A stretch of DNA of 64,000 nt from a bacterium HR11 (GTDB lineage: Bacteria > Acidobacteriota > HRBIN11). The DNA lies in assembly GCA_002898535.1 (NCBI GenBank), contig BEHN01000013.1, positions 1 to 64,000 on the forward strand, in the 5' to 3' direction. The stretch's first letter is position 1. Every line of letters starts with the position of its first letter. The position numbers and the translations under genes were made by a program. Positions 1 through 8,148 of this stretch are shown in pieces. Below the pieces are notes generated by a model. The model made no database searches and was not told the DNA's origin. It saw only the letters and a program-made list of their open reading frames with translations.

Positions 1-528
1 CCGCCTCGCCTCCTCGCTCCCCGCCGCCCACTCCAACCCCGCATACACGTCCTCCGTGTTCTCCCGAAACACCACCATGTCCACCTTCTCCGGCTCCCGA
101 AGCGGCGAGGGCACACCCCGAAAATACCGTACGGGCCGAATGCAGGCGTAAAGGTCGAAGATTTGCCGAAGGGTCACGTTCAGGCTCCGGAATCCGCCGC
201 CGACGGGCGTCGTCAGGGGACCCTTGAGGGCGACCCGGTAGGTCCAAATCGCCTGGATCGTGTCTTGAGGCAGAAGCTCGCCGTATAGGGCTTGAGCCTT
301 CTCGCCGGCGTAGACCTCGAACCAGACGATTTCCCGGCGGCCGCCGTAGGCGAGGCGGACGGCCTCGTCGAGGACGAGGCGGGCGGCCCGCATGATGTCG
401 GGTCCGATGCCGTCGCCCTCGATGAAGGGGACGATGGGCCGGTCGGGCGGGACGACCCGACCGTCCCGAATCTGGATGACTTCCCCCCTCGTAGGAGGCG
501 TGATTTTTTGAAATATATATTGCACCAT
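1..528 (-). CDS. icd: NADP-type isocitrate dehydrogenase, N-terminal 176 residues
   Basis: The reading frame is open from an ATG at 526-528 to the window edge, so the C-terminal part is missing. The translation begins [16 protein letters not shown] and contains [12 protein letters not shown], the family signature [17 protein letters not shown] with the substrate-binding serine (the residue phosphorylated by AceK in enterics), [14 protein letters not shown] and [11 protein letters not shown]. These match the prokaryotic homodimeric enzyme that oxidises isocitrate to 2-oxoglutarate in the TCA cycle. A GGAGG stands 8 nt before the ATG, which fixes the start. Cofactor choice is inferred from family resemblance, since the deciding C-terminal residues are not in view. 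Confidence 0.93.
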   Translation of the reverse strand, partial: MVQYIFQKITPPTRGEVIQIRDGRVVPPDRPIVPFIEGDGIGPDIMRAARLVLDEAVRLAYGGRREIVWFEVYAGEKAQALYGELLPQDTIQAIWTYRVALKGPLTTPVGGGFRSLNVTLRQIFDLYACIRPVRYFRGVPSPLREPEKVDMVVFRENTEDVYAGLEWAAGSEEARR

Positions 529-699
529 GATAAACCTCCACCAATATGAGGGTACCGGGAGCCATGGGAAACGCGATGATGGCCCCCTCCGTCATCGCTA
601 TGCTTGAAAAACTGGCCTTTCCGACCGATGAAGAAGGCCCATTGACAACCGTTCTTTCGAACTGAGGCGTTCTATTTTAGCCCAAACGGGCCGGGATGA

Positions 700-1221
700 C
701 TATGGGGCAGGGGACCGCTCCCATCGGGTCTGGCCCGTCGTACCGTTCCAGACCAGACACCACCGTTCCCGCAGGGCCGGGACCGCCCAGCAGGTCGTCG
801 CCGACGTGCAGAGGCCCCACGCGTTGCAGATGATCATTCGGTGAGCGCCCCAGCGTAATTCGACGACCTGAACCCAGGGCGACTGCTCTAATCGTATTTC
901 CGATTCGGTGCAGACGTCTAAGCCGGTCTGGATATCGGAACGGGAGAGGCCGTCGCCGTTCGTGTCGATGCAGACCCGGTAGCCCCTGGGGTCGGGTAAT
1001 CCCAAGACGAGGCCCACGGACCGTCCCTGCCGCAGGGCCATTCCCTGGGCGTAGACGATATCGGCGGTCAGGACCTGCGGAATCTCCAGGACTTTGGAAC
1101 GGACCTGCCAGGTGTGCACGACACTCAGAGCGAACCCGGCCAGCAGACCGATGAGGCCGAGGCTGATCAGGATTTCTGTCAGGGTCCAGCCGGGCTCGGG
1201 GAGGTGCAGAGGGCGTTTCAT
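700..1221 (-). CDS. type IV pilin-like / GspH-FimT family pseudopilin
   Basis: A 173-residue protein with a prepilin N-terminus: a short basic leader ending in Gly, then WTLTEILISLGLIGLLAG. Cleavage after Gly would leave Glu at mature position 5, as in processed pilins, followed by a single hydrophobic helix. The rest (GYRVCIDTNGDG, conserved-looking cysteines, a C-terminal beta-rich region) fits minor pseudopilins of type II secretion or type IV pili. No other pilus or secretion gene lies in the window, so the system it serves cannot be named. It starts at the first ATG. It is followed on the same strand by icd after about 170 bp. Confidence 0.75.
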   Translation of the reverse strand: MKRPLHLPEPGWTLTEILISLGLIGLLAGFALSVVHTWQVRSKVLEIPQVLTADIVYAQGMALRQGRSVGLVLGLPDPRGYRVCIDTNGDGLSRSDIQTGLDVCTESEIRLEQSPWVQVVELRWGAHRMIICNAWGLCTSATTCWAVPALRERWCLVWNGTTGQTRWERSPAP

Positions 1222-1264
1222 GGGTGCACTTTCTCAAAGTAACGGAGTGACGAAAGGGACGGAG

Positions 1265-1328
1265 TTCGGCCGATGGGCATTTGGCAGATGGGCCGATGGG
1301 CAGATAGGCAGGTGGGCAGATGGGCAGG
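1265..1328. repeat. octamer array, unit TGGGCAGA
   Basis: About eight imperfect 8-nt units (TGGGCAGA, TGGGCCGA, TAGGCAGG and similar) in tandem. Most variation is A/G or C/A at fixed unit positions. A short stretch of the GTGACGAA octamer type precedes it (about 1237-1262). Confidence 0.8.
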
Positions 1329-1355
1329 TTGAGAGACGGGCGTCTATCTCCGGAA

Positions 1356-1509
1356 CACCGGCCGTCATGCCGGTGGCTTCCGTAGAGAGCCGGCCGTCCT
1401 GCGGGCGTCCTCCTCATGCACCGCCCGTCATGGCCGGGTCGATCCCCTCCGAACACCGCCCGTCATGGCGGTGTCAGATCCCCTCTGAACACCGCCCGTC
1501 ATGGTGGTG
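1356..1509. repeat. three copies of a 7-bp hairpin with a CGTCAT loop
   Basis: Hairpins at 1356-1375, 1454-1473 and 1490-1509 share the loop CGTCAT. The stems are CACCGGC/GCCGGTG in the first copy and CACCGCC/GGCGGTG in the second, a compensatory base-pair change. The third has one G-T wobble. The same hairpin recurs at 38247-38266, 38345-38364 (other loop) and 43769-43788. Confidence 0.7.
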
Positions 1510-1515
1510 TCATTC

Positions 1516-1594
1516 TTAACAAGCTTGAAACATCGAGATGGCCGGGCCACCGTTTTCCCGGATGGGAACTGCATTTCTCCCAACCGAACGGACC
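1516..1594. repeat. solo end of a family C element (GATGTTTCAAGC variant)
   Basis: This segment runs from AACAAGCTTGAAACATCGAG to CTCCCAACCGAACGG. It matches the right end of the element at 38080-38454 and, inverted, the left end at 43619-43690. The terminal CTCTG is absent here. Confidence 0.7.
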
Positions 1595-2258
1595 CGTCCG
1601 CCGAGGGTCGGCTCGGCCGATGGGTCGGCGGTGGATGGAGAGAACATACAGCGTGCCATAGGGGCAACGCTTCCGGTGAAGCCTTCAGGCGGGGACGTCA
1701 GCGTTGAGTTTCCGGACCGACCCGGAATACCAATGGTCAGGGACCCGACTTCAGGTGTTTAATTTTCTGAACACTTCTGTCCATCGCGTTAGACACCTCA
1801 GGCCTGAGGCGGAGGCGGGAGGGCCGAGGAAGCGAAGAATTCGAGCCATCGGGAGGGGCGTCCGACGTCACTGGCACGCCGGTTGCATGGTCCCAGGGGA
1901 CGTTCCGTCGGCCGAGACGGCCGGTGCGCGCAACGACGTTTTCGGCGGCGGGTGGCCGCACGCCGAGACCCCGATGCGGGTGGGCGGGAGGCGTCTATCC
2001 TGCGGTGGTGGTCCAGAGTGTCGGCGGTGGCGGCGGGGGCGGGCCCGCAAATCCGGCGGGCCGGTCTGGGCCGAGTCCGGTGCCTTCCCGCTGAAGCGGA
2101 GCGTGAGACTGTTCCATTTTTGGTGGGCGAATTAGTCAGATATGTAGATCTGAAGAGGTTTTTCTTGGAATCCGCCTCCAGGTCCGAGCCGCGGCCAGCT
2201 GGGATGAGCTTTTCCGGCCTTTCACCCACCTTGGAACAGTCTCCGGAGCGTCGAAGGA
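1595..2258. other. gap without a recognisable gene
   Basis: I find no protein with recognisable sequence or plausible codon structure on either strand. The open frames are Arg/Pro-rich shadows typical of GC-rich noncoding DNA. The stretch holds a sigma-54-type promoter match at 1871-1887. It could carry an unrecognised RNA gene or a decayed gene. Confidence 0.5.
1871..1887 (+). promoter_or_regulatory. candidate sigma-54 (-24/-12) promoter
   Basis: CTGGCACGCCGGTTGCA fits the RpoN consensus TGGCACG-N4-TTGCW exactly. The GG at 1873-1874 and the GC at 1885-1886 have the required 12-nt periodicity. Transcription would run rightward from about 1898 into the unannotated gap and then towards the AAA+ gene at 2321. 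No enhancer-binding protein is encoded nearby. Confidence 0.45.
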
Positions 2259-2288
2259 TTGCCCCTGCGGGGCGGGCCTGGCTAAAAT
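2259..2288 (+). promoter_or_regulatory. probable sigma-70-type promoter of the AAA+ gene
   Basis: TTGCCC at 2259-2264 and TAAAAT at 2283-2288 are separated by 18 nt. The expected transcription start near 2295 leaves a leader of about 25 nt before the ATG at 2321. Confidence 0.45.
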
Positions 2289-2320
2289 GACTCCACGGGC
2301 GAATCGGCCGGGAGACGGTC

Positions 2321-3802
2321 ATGGACCTCTGGCAAGAGCTAACCCACGCCTGGCAGAGTCGGTACCCCCTCGTGTGGGTCGCCTCCTGGGACGAGGCGAG
2401 GGTCGAACAGCGGCTTCAAGCCCTCGCTCGGGCCATCTTCCAGAAGCCCGACAGCCTGTATGTCTGGACCTGCATCGCCGGATTCGGCGGAGCCTCTTCC
2501 GATACGCGGGACCCCCTCCAGGCCCTCGAATTCATCGAGGCCCACCCGGCGGGCGGGATCTTCATGCTGAAGGATTTTGCGCCGTGGCTGAACGGGCATC
2601 CGGGCCTCGTCCGCAAGCTCCGGGACCTCTACTACCGCCTGCGGACCCAGCCCAAGATGGTCGTGATGGTATCGCCGGACGCCCGGGTCCCGGAGCTCCT
2701 CAAGCGGGAGCTCTACCTCGTTCCCGTCGATATCCCGACCGAGGCCGAGATCGTTCAATACCTGCAAGCCCTGTTCCGGACCCAGGCCGCCCTCCAGCCC
2801 TGGCAGGCCCTCGTCCCCCGGTTGGCCGCCACGATGCGGGGCCTGACATTCAACGAAATCTTCCACCTCGTCCAGCGCCTCGCCCAGCGGCCCCTCCAGC
2901 ATGAACAGGACCTGTTCGAGACTGTCTTTGCCGAAAAGGAACAGCTCGTCCGCAAAGAAAGCGCCCTTGAATACGTGCCTCCCCGGTGGAGTCTCGAAGA
3001 CCTCGGTGGGATGGACGTCCTGAAAGACTGGCTCCGCAAGCGGGCCGTCCTGTTTACTCCCGAGGCCCGCCGTCAGGACCTGCCTCGTCCCAAGGGCATC
3101 CTGATCATGGGCATCAGCGGATGCGGCAAGAGCTTGGCCGTCAAGTGCGTCTCGTCCCTGTGGAACTTACCCCTCTTCCGACTGGACATGAACCTGATCT
3201 TTTCAGGTGCATACGGAGAACCCGAATGGGTCTTCCACCAGGCCCTCCGCCAGGTCGAGGCCATCGCCCCGGCCGTCCTCTGGATCGACGAAATCGAGAT
3301 GGGCGTCGGCCGCTACCACGAGACGGGCGGCGAGGGTCGGAGCCACATCTTTTCCAGCTTCCTGACGTGGCTCCAGGAGCGGGCCGGGGACGTCTTCGTC
3401 GCCGCCACGGCCAACCGGATTCATCTCCTCCCGGCCGAACTCCTCCGGAAGGGCCGTTTTGACCAGATCTTCTACGTCGACCTCCCCGACGACGAGGAGC
3501 GGAAGGAGATCTTTCGGATCCACCTCCGCAAGCAGGGCGCCGACCCGGCGGGCTTCGACATGGTCGCCCTGGCCGCCATGACGAAGGGTTGGACAGGCGC
3601 CGAAATCGAGCAGGCCGTCGTGTCAGCCCGCATCGAGGCCCTCCACGAGGGCGTCCCGATGACGATGGACCACCTCGTCACGGCCATCGGTCAGATCGTC
3701 CCCCTGTCCAAGACGATGGAGGACCAGATCAAGGCCATCAAGGCCTGGGCCTACGACCGGGCGCTCCCGGCTTCCTCCAGCGCCGCCAAGCGATACCGGT
3801 AG
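2321..3802 (+). CDS. Ycf46-like AAA+ ATPase
   Basis: A 493-residue cytoplasmic ATPase. Residues 1-210 match the N-terminal domain of cyanobacterial/plastid Ycf46-type proteins (MDLWQELTHAWQSRYPLVWV, then a variant P-loop-like region). The AAA+ module follows RKESALEYVPP at about 211: Walker A GISGCGKS at 264-271, Walker B VLWIDEIE at 319-326, sensor region FVAATANRI and the arginine-bearing LLRKGRFDQIF. The C-terminal lid carries TKGWTGAEIEQAVVSA. Ycf46 has been linked to regulation of photosynthesis and inorganic carbon use in cyanobacteria; the role in other bacteria is not known. It stands alone between the pseudopilin region and a convergent lipoprotein gene. Confidence 0.85.
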   Translation: MDLWQELTHAWQSRYPLVWVASWDEARVEQRLQALARAIFQKPDSLYVWTCIAGFGGASSDTRDPLQALEFIEAHPAGGIFMLKDFAPWLNGHPGLVRKLRDLYYRLRTQPKMVVMVSPDARVPELLKRELYLVPVDIPTEAEIVQYLQALFRTQAALQPWQALVPRLAATMRGLTFNEIFHLVQRLAQRPLQHEQDLFETVFAEKEQLVRKESALEYVPPRWSLEDLGGMDVLKDWLRKRAVLFTPEARRQDLPRPKGILIMGISGCGKSLAVKCVSSLWNLPLFRLDMNLIFSGAYGEPEWVFHQALRQVEAIAPAVLWIDEIEMGVGRYHETGGEGRSHIFSSFLTWLQERAGDVFVAATANRIHLLPAELLRKGRFDQIFYVDLPDDEERKEIFRIHLRKQGADPAGFDMVALAAMTKGWTGAEIEQAVVSARIEALHEGVPMTMDHLVTAIGQIVPLSKTMEDQIKAIKAWAYDRALPASSSAAKRYR

Positions 3803-3825
3803 GGGAGACCGGTGCCGGGCCCGAC

Positions 3826-4341
3826 CTACTCCTGAGAACGACGCCCCTCCTGGCTCACGACGACGCGGGTTTTACTCCCCTTGACGGCCCCGACCAGCAG
3901 GCCCAACCCACTGCCGAGGGGAACGAAGAGAATCGAGCCGACCAAGAAATAGCCGAGGAAATTCTTCTCAGGCCTATCGGAACAAAACCAAGAGGGGGGA
4001 TTGCACGGGGAGGTGGCGGCCATCGCACCCAGCGCGATGGCCCCGGCCAATCCAAGCCCAGCCCCAATCCTCAGGCCCTCTAAGGCGCCCCGGCTACGGC
4101 TCCGGTGCTCCACGGCCCGGATCTCGCTCCACGAGATGCCTCCGACGCCTTCGGCCGTGACCCGGGCCTTCGGGACCCGGACCTCCGTGCCGTCCGTGCG
4201 CAGGACCTTCAGGTCCTTTCCGTCCAGCCGCCGCTGAAGAGCCGGCAGGGTCTCGGGCCGGGTCGGGTCCGTCTGAAGGGTATGGGTGCAGGCGGTCACT
4301 ACGAAGACGGGTAGGAACAGCCATCCGCTGAGACGCCACAT
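3826..4341 (-). CDS. small lipoprotein with glycine-rich hydrophobic segments
   Basis: A 171-residue protein starting MWRLSGWLFLPVFVVTAC, a lipoprotein signal with Cys18 as the lipidated residue. The following domain (DGKDLKVLRTDGTEVRVPKA, then ISWSEIRAVEHRS) looks like a small beta-rich module. Two glycine-rich hydrophobic stretches (GLRIGAGLGLAGAIALGAM and FLVGSILFVPLGSGLGLLVG) could form a membrane hairpin. No function is recognised. An upstream in-frame ATG at 4482 exists, but the lipobox start at 4341 is much better. It is convergent with the AAA+ gene, 24 nt away. Confidence 0.65.
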   Translation of the reverse strand: MWRLSGWLFLPVFVVTACTHTLQTDPTRPETLPALQRRLDGKDLKVLRTDGTEVRVPKARVTAEGVGGISWSEIRAVEHRSRSRGALEGLRIGAGLGLAGAIALGAMAATSPCNPPSWFCSDRPEKNFLGYFLVGSILFVPLGSGLGLLVGAVKGSKTRVVVSQEGRRSQE

Positions 4342-4484
4342 CGGTGGGCCTCCGGGGTCTGAAAGTCGGTCAACGCACCCGTCGGGTATAATTACATACG
4401 TACAGAACCCAAAAGGCGTCAAGAAGCGAGCGCTCATAGGGCGGAGGCCCCATCCAAAGTCTTCCACGACCCCTTGGATCAAAA

Positions 4485-5570
4485 ATGCGCAGATCGGCCC
4501 CGATCGCTTGGCTTTTCCTCGGCGTGGCGGCCTTAACCCATCCGACCCCCCCGTCCTCCCCGGACGCCGCGCGGGACCACGTCGGGTTCCTCGGCGACTA
4601 CCGACTCCCCCACGTCCAGTGCGCCTTCCGCCGGCTCGGCCTCCGATGGGCCCGCGTCGACTTCCGGTGGGACCAGATCCAGCCGGCCCGTGACGTCTTT
4701 GACTGGAGCGGCCCCGACAGCCTCGTGCGGACGGCCCGCGTCCTGGGTCTTCGCCTGATGGTCAACCTCGTCGGCACGCCGGCCTGGGCCAACGGCGGCC
4801 AGACGCCCAACGTCCCGCCCCGGGACGTCCGGGACTGGGAAGACTTCGTCCGGGCCGTCGTCGCCCGCTACGCCCGCTTCGAGGGTTCCGACTACGGCGT
4901 CCACCACTGGCTCATCTGGAACGAGCCGAACCTGCATAAATTCTTTACGGGCACGGAGGACGAATACCTGGACCGCATCCTGATTCCCGCCGCCCGGCTG
5001 ATCCACGCCCTGGACCCGACGGCCCAGGTCGGCGCCCCCGAGATGACCCACCACTGGCTCCGGCAATTGCCCCGGTGGAACCTCCTCTACGTCGTCCATC
5101 GGGCGCTTCCATACATCGATATCATCACCCACCATACCCTCGCCCGACCCGACGAAATCGCACAGGTCGTCGACGGCATCGTCGGGCCGACGGCCCGAGG
5201 CCTGGGCCGGCCCCTCTGGCTGACCGAGGTCGGATGGGATACCTGCGATAGCCCTTGCGGCCTCGACTGGCAGGCCCACGCCTACCGGTGGACCCTGGAA
5301 TACCGGCAGGCCCGGAGCGACTGGCTCCCGATGGTCGTCTTCTACGTGATGTGGACCGGCCTGCCCTGCCACCACGACGTCCTCATGCCGGACTTCACGT
5401 GCGAGAACGGTCGCGTCCGGCCCGCCTTCGGGACCGTCCTCGACTTCCTGGAAGGCCGTCCCTTTCGAGACCCCTTCCCGGCATGCCACGAGTCATCGGG
5501 TCTCTGTGACGTCGGACCGAGGACCCCGCCCCGGTCCCTGCCGCCCGAGTGCCGTCCCCGGGGACCCTGA
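4485..5570 (+). CDS. secreted clan GH-A glycoside hydrolase-like protein
   Basis: A 361-residue protein with an N-terminal signal (MRRSAPIAWLFLGVAALTHP). The body is a (beta/alpha)8 glycosidase: LGLRWARVDFRWDQIQP near the start, the acid/base motif HWLIWNEPN with Glu147, and the nucleophile motif LWLTEVGW with Glu248, about 100 residues apart as in clan A. It most resembles GH39- or GH5-like sequences; the substrate cannot be told. Several cysteines (DTCDSPCG, CENG, CHESSGLCD) suggest disulfides outside the cytoplasm. It is a single gene, and family C repeat DNA begins just after its stop. Confidence 0.75.
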   Translation: MRRSAPIAWLFLGVAALTHPTPPSSPDAARDHVGFLGDYRLPHVQCAFRRLGLRWARVDFRWDQIQPARDVFDWSGPDSLVRTARVLGLRLMVNLVGTPAWANGGQTPNVPPRDVRDWEDFVRAVVARYARFEGSDYGVHHWLIWNEPNLHKFFTGTEDEYLDRILIPAARLIHALDPTAQVGAPEMTHHWLRQLPRWNLLYVVHRALPYIDIITHHTLARPDEIAQVVDGIVGPTARGLGRPLWLTEVGWDTCDSPCGLDWQAHAYRWTLEYRQARSDWLPMVVFYVMWTGLPCHHDVLMPDFTCENGRVRPAFGTVLDFLEGRPFRDPFPACHESSGLCDVGPRTPPRSLPPECRPRGP

Positions 5571-5582
5571 AAGGGGCCATCC

Positions 5583-5939
5583 AGTCGGGAATTCGGGAGT
5601 TCGGCAGTTCGGGAATTCGGGAATTCGGCCCTTCGGGAAGGCCGTTCGGCGGCCGACGTAGAAAGCGAGGGGGTATGTATCGTTCCAGGTCCCCGCGTCT
5701 TCCTGAAGTTTTCCCGACTCTTCGCCGCATGGGCTCATGGCTCACGTTGGCTCATGGGTCATGACTCATAGGCCCATGAGCCATCAGCTATGAGCCATGA
5801 GCCAATAAGGGCCATGAGCCCATAGCGGTTATGAACCATCCATCACCCTGGCTCGTCCCTCCGTCCCTTTGAAAAACCGTGCTTCCCGAGTGTTGGACAA
5901 GATTGTTCCGAGGCCATTCTCACGAACCGAACGGCTCTG
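5583..5939. repeat. family C element, left end missing
   Basis: It begins with a GGAATTCG octamer array (5583-5640). A module of about 90 bp shared with 20284-20375 and, inverted, with 35168-35290 follows. Next comes a palindromic array of TCATGGC heptamers (5728-5830), then the standard right end from TTTGAAAAACCGTGCTTCCC to GAACCGAACGGCTCTG at 5939. The heptamer array and right end closely match the copy at 40593-40944. Confidence 0.8.
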
Positions 5940-5972
5940 TCAACTCTTTACTCTTTATCTTATACTTATACT

Positions 5973-7655
5973 TTACCAGCGGCCCGAACGCAGGACCTGA
6001 AACCCCAGGACGAGGGCCATCAAGAGGGCGGTCAGCCAGCCTATCGCTCCGACGACGGGAATGCCGTACCAGACCGGTCCGACGGGCCGGATCATCAAGA
6101 GGGCCGATGCCACCAGGAGGCTCCCGATGACCATCGCCCAGGCCATCCGGTGAAACCCCCGTTGGACCGAATCCTCCAGGGACGTCAGGTTCCGGACCTC
6201 CATCGGGAGGGGCCACTGGCCCCGGCTGAACTGTTGCCAGAACCACTCGAACTCCAGGGGCGTCGAGGCCGCCATCGAGAGGACCTGTTCGGCCTGCTGG
6301 ACGATCCGACGCCCGTACCGAAGGGGGCTGTACCGCCGGCGGACCAACTGCTGGACGAAGGGCCGGGCGACTTCCACGGTCTGGAGGTCGGGGTCCAGCT
6401 TTCGGGCCAGGGCGTCCAGGGCCAAGAGGGCCTTGAACATGAGGGCCAGGTCGGTCGCCAGAAACAGGTGGTACCGCCGGAGGTGGGCCAGGACCTCTTC
6501 CAGGACCATGCGCAGGGACACCCGCTCGATGGGAATCCGGCTGTACCGGCCGATGAAGTCATTTAACTCTTGGAAAAACGCCGGCGGCGGGGGCTCCTGG
6601 ATGACGTTCAGCCGGATCAGGCCCCGGACGACCGACCGGGTGTCCTGCCGGACGACGCCGATGAGGATGTCGGCCAAGACCTCCCGGATCGTTTCGTCGA
6701 GGGTCCCCATGATGCCAAAGTCGATGACGGCGATGCGGTCCGGCGGGAGGACGAAGAGGTTGCCCGGGTGGGGGTCGGCGTGAAAGAAGCCGTCGATGAA
6801 GACCTGCTTCAGGACGGCCCGGGCGCCGATCTGCGCGATCCGCCCCGGGTCGACGCCGTGGCGGACCAGCTCATCGACCCGGTCGATACGGATGCCCTCG
6901 ATGCGCTCGACGACCAGGACGGCGTCGCCGTGGACCGTCCAGTCGACAGCCGGGACGACGATCTCGGGAAAGTCCTGAAAGTTCCGACGGAACCGCTCGA
7001 TCTGCTGAGCCTCGATACGGAGGTCCAGCTCCCGCTCCAGGACCTGCCGGGCCTGAGCCACCAGGACGGGGAGCCGGAGGGGTCGAAGTTCCTCGATATG
7101 CCGGTCGGCCAGGTCGGCCAGGAAGGCCAGAATGTCCAGGTCCGTCCGGATGAGGCGCTCGATGTGGGGGCGTCGGACCTTGACGGCGACGGTCCGGCCG
7201 TCGGCCGTGCGGGCCGCGTGGACCTGGGCGATGGAGGCCGAGCCCAGGGGCGTGGGGTCCAGTTCGATGAGCCATTCAGACCACTTGGGATGGGTCTGAT
7301 CTAAGACCAGCTGAAGTTCCTCCCACGGTTGGGGGGCGACCCGGTCCTGCAATTGCTCCAGCTCGTGGACCCATTCGACGGGGAGAAGGTCCGGCCGCAG
7401 GCTCAGGAACTGGCCCAGCTTAATGAAGGTCGGACCCAACTCCTGGAGGGCCGCTCGGACCCGCTGGGGCGTCGTCCCGTGGACCAGCTCCGGCGTCGTC
7501 CGGCGCCGCCAGGGCCAGCGAAGCCGTTCGTAAGATCCCGCCAGACCCATCCGGTCCAGGACGTCCCAGAAGCCGTACCGGGCCAGGACCTGTACGATCT
7601 GACGAAACCGCCGGAGCTGGCGGTATGCCTTAGGAATCTGAACGAGCCGCATCAC
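5973..7655 (-). CDS. ubiB: UbiB/ABC1 (AarF) family atypical kinase
   Basis: A 560-residue member of the ABC1/UbiB family of protein-kinase-like ATPases that support quinone biosynthesis. It shows the family opening ALQELGPTFIKLGQFLSLRPDLLP, the A-rich nucleotide loop replacement (TPLGSASIAQVHAA), VAVKVRRPHIERLI, FHADPHPGNLFV and the DFG-equivalent VIDFGIMG. Two C-terminal hydrophobic helices anchor it in the membrane. The first codons are GTG-ATG, so the start may be 7655 or 7652. It overlaps the upstream phasin-like gene by 26 bp, so the two are translationally coupled. Here the quinone is presumably menaquinone. Confidence 0.92.
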   Translation of the reverse strand: MMRLVQIPKAYRQLRRFRQIVQVLARYGFWDVLDRMGLAGSYERLRWPWRRRTTPELVHGTTPQRVRAALQELGPTFIKLGQFLSLRPDLLPVEWVHELEQLQDRVAPQPWEELQLVLDQTHPKWSEWLIELDPTPLGSASIAQVHAARTADGRTVAVKVRRPHIERLIRTDLDILAFLADLADRHIEELRPLRLPVLVAQARQVLERELDLRIEAQQIERFRRNFQDFPEIVVPAVDWTVHGDAVLVVERIEGIRIDRVDELVRHGVDPGRIAQIGARAVLKQVFIDGFFHADPHPGNLFVLPPDRIAVIDFGIMGTLDETIREVLADILIGVVRQDTRSVVRGLIRLNVIQEPPPPAFFQELNDFIGRYSRIPIERVSLRMVLEEVLAHLRRYHLFLATDLALMFKALLALDALARKLDPDLQTVEVARPFVQQLVRRRYSPLRYGRRIVQQAEQVLSMAASTPLEFEWFWQQFSRGQWPLPMEVRNLTSLEDSVQRGFHRMAWAMVIGSLLVASALLMIRPVGPVWYGIPVVGAIGWLTALLMALVLGFQVLRSGRW

Positions 7656-7956
7656 CCCGGGTCTTTCGGGTCAGGCGGGTTTCCAGCTCATCGACACGCT
7701 GGTGGAGACGCTGGGTTTCTTGCAAGGGTGTAACGCCCACGGTGTAGTACAGGTGGGTCGCCAGCTCTTGAAAAGTCTTGCGGGTCGATTCCGTCCATCG
7801 GCCGAAGCGGACGCGAACCCTCTCGACGGGGTTATCGGGCCGCTCCAAGACCTGCCGGCCCTCGGCCTCCAGACGCTGGACGACGTCCTGCACCCGCCGG
7901 ACGGCCAGGGCTCCTAAGCCGACGCTGACGTGAAAGGCTCTACGAAGCCAACCCAT
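7630..7956 (-). CDS. phasin-like coiled-coil protein
   Basis: A 108-residue protein starting MGWLRRAFHVSVGLGALA, with an AGGAGA 7 nt upstream. After a short N-terminal segment it is charged and helical and ends VGVTPLQETQRLHQRVDELETRLTRK. This resembles the C-terminal coiled coil of polyhydroxyalkanoate-granule phasins (PhaF/PhaI type). No PHA synthase is nearby. Overlap with ubiB suggests a role linked to that kinase or to membrane lipid/quinone handling; that is inference. Longer in-frame starts upstream run through repeat DNA and are not credible. Confidence 0.55.
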   Translation of the reverse strand: MGWLRRAFHVSVGLGALAVRRVQDVVQRLEAEGRQVLERPDNPVERVRVRFGRWTESTRKTFQELATHLYYTVGVTPLQETQRLHQRVDELETRLTRKTRGDAARSDS

Positions 7957-7974
7957 GGTCGTTCTCCTGAAGAA

Positions 7975-8015
7975 TCGGCAGTTCAGGAGCTCGGCAATAA
8001 GGCAGATAGGCAGAT
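7975..8015. repeat. short octamer array, unit GGCAGATA
   Basis: About five imperfect 8-nt units (GGCAGTTC, GGAGCTCG, GGCAATAA, GGCAGATA twice), just upstream of the phasin-like gene. Confidence 0.55.
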
Positions 8016-8148
8016 AGGTCTGAGGCGATTCCATGTCATGGACGAGGGGCTCCATCTCCAAGGACAAAGTGACAAGGTAAGAGGGGACCCCTGTCCCCCA
8101 TCTGCCCACTTACCCAATGGCCGAACTGGCGAATTCCCAAATGACCGC

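Noticed and set aside
642-670. TTGACA upstream of the pseudopilin/icd region read as a promoter
   Set aside because: It faces rightward, where no plus-strand gene begins for over a kilobase, and no -10 lies at a proper distance.
1265-1328. Possible CRISPR arrays at the octamer/heptamer repeats
   Set aside because: Units are 7-8 nt and contiguous with no spacers, the repeats are degenerate, and no cas gene is present.
1798-2322. Open frames on both strands across 1640-2290
   Set aside because: Compositions are Arg/Pro/Ser-rich on both strands, starts lack ribosome sites, and no family resemblance is seen. The sigma-54 match does not make them genes.
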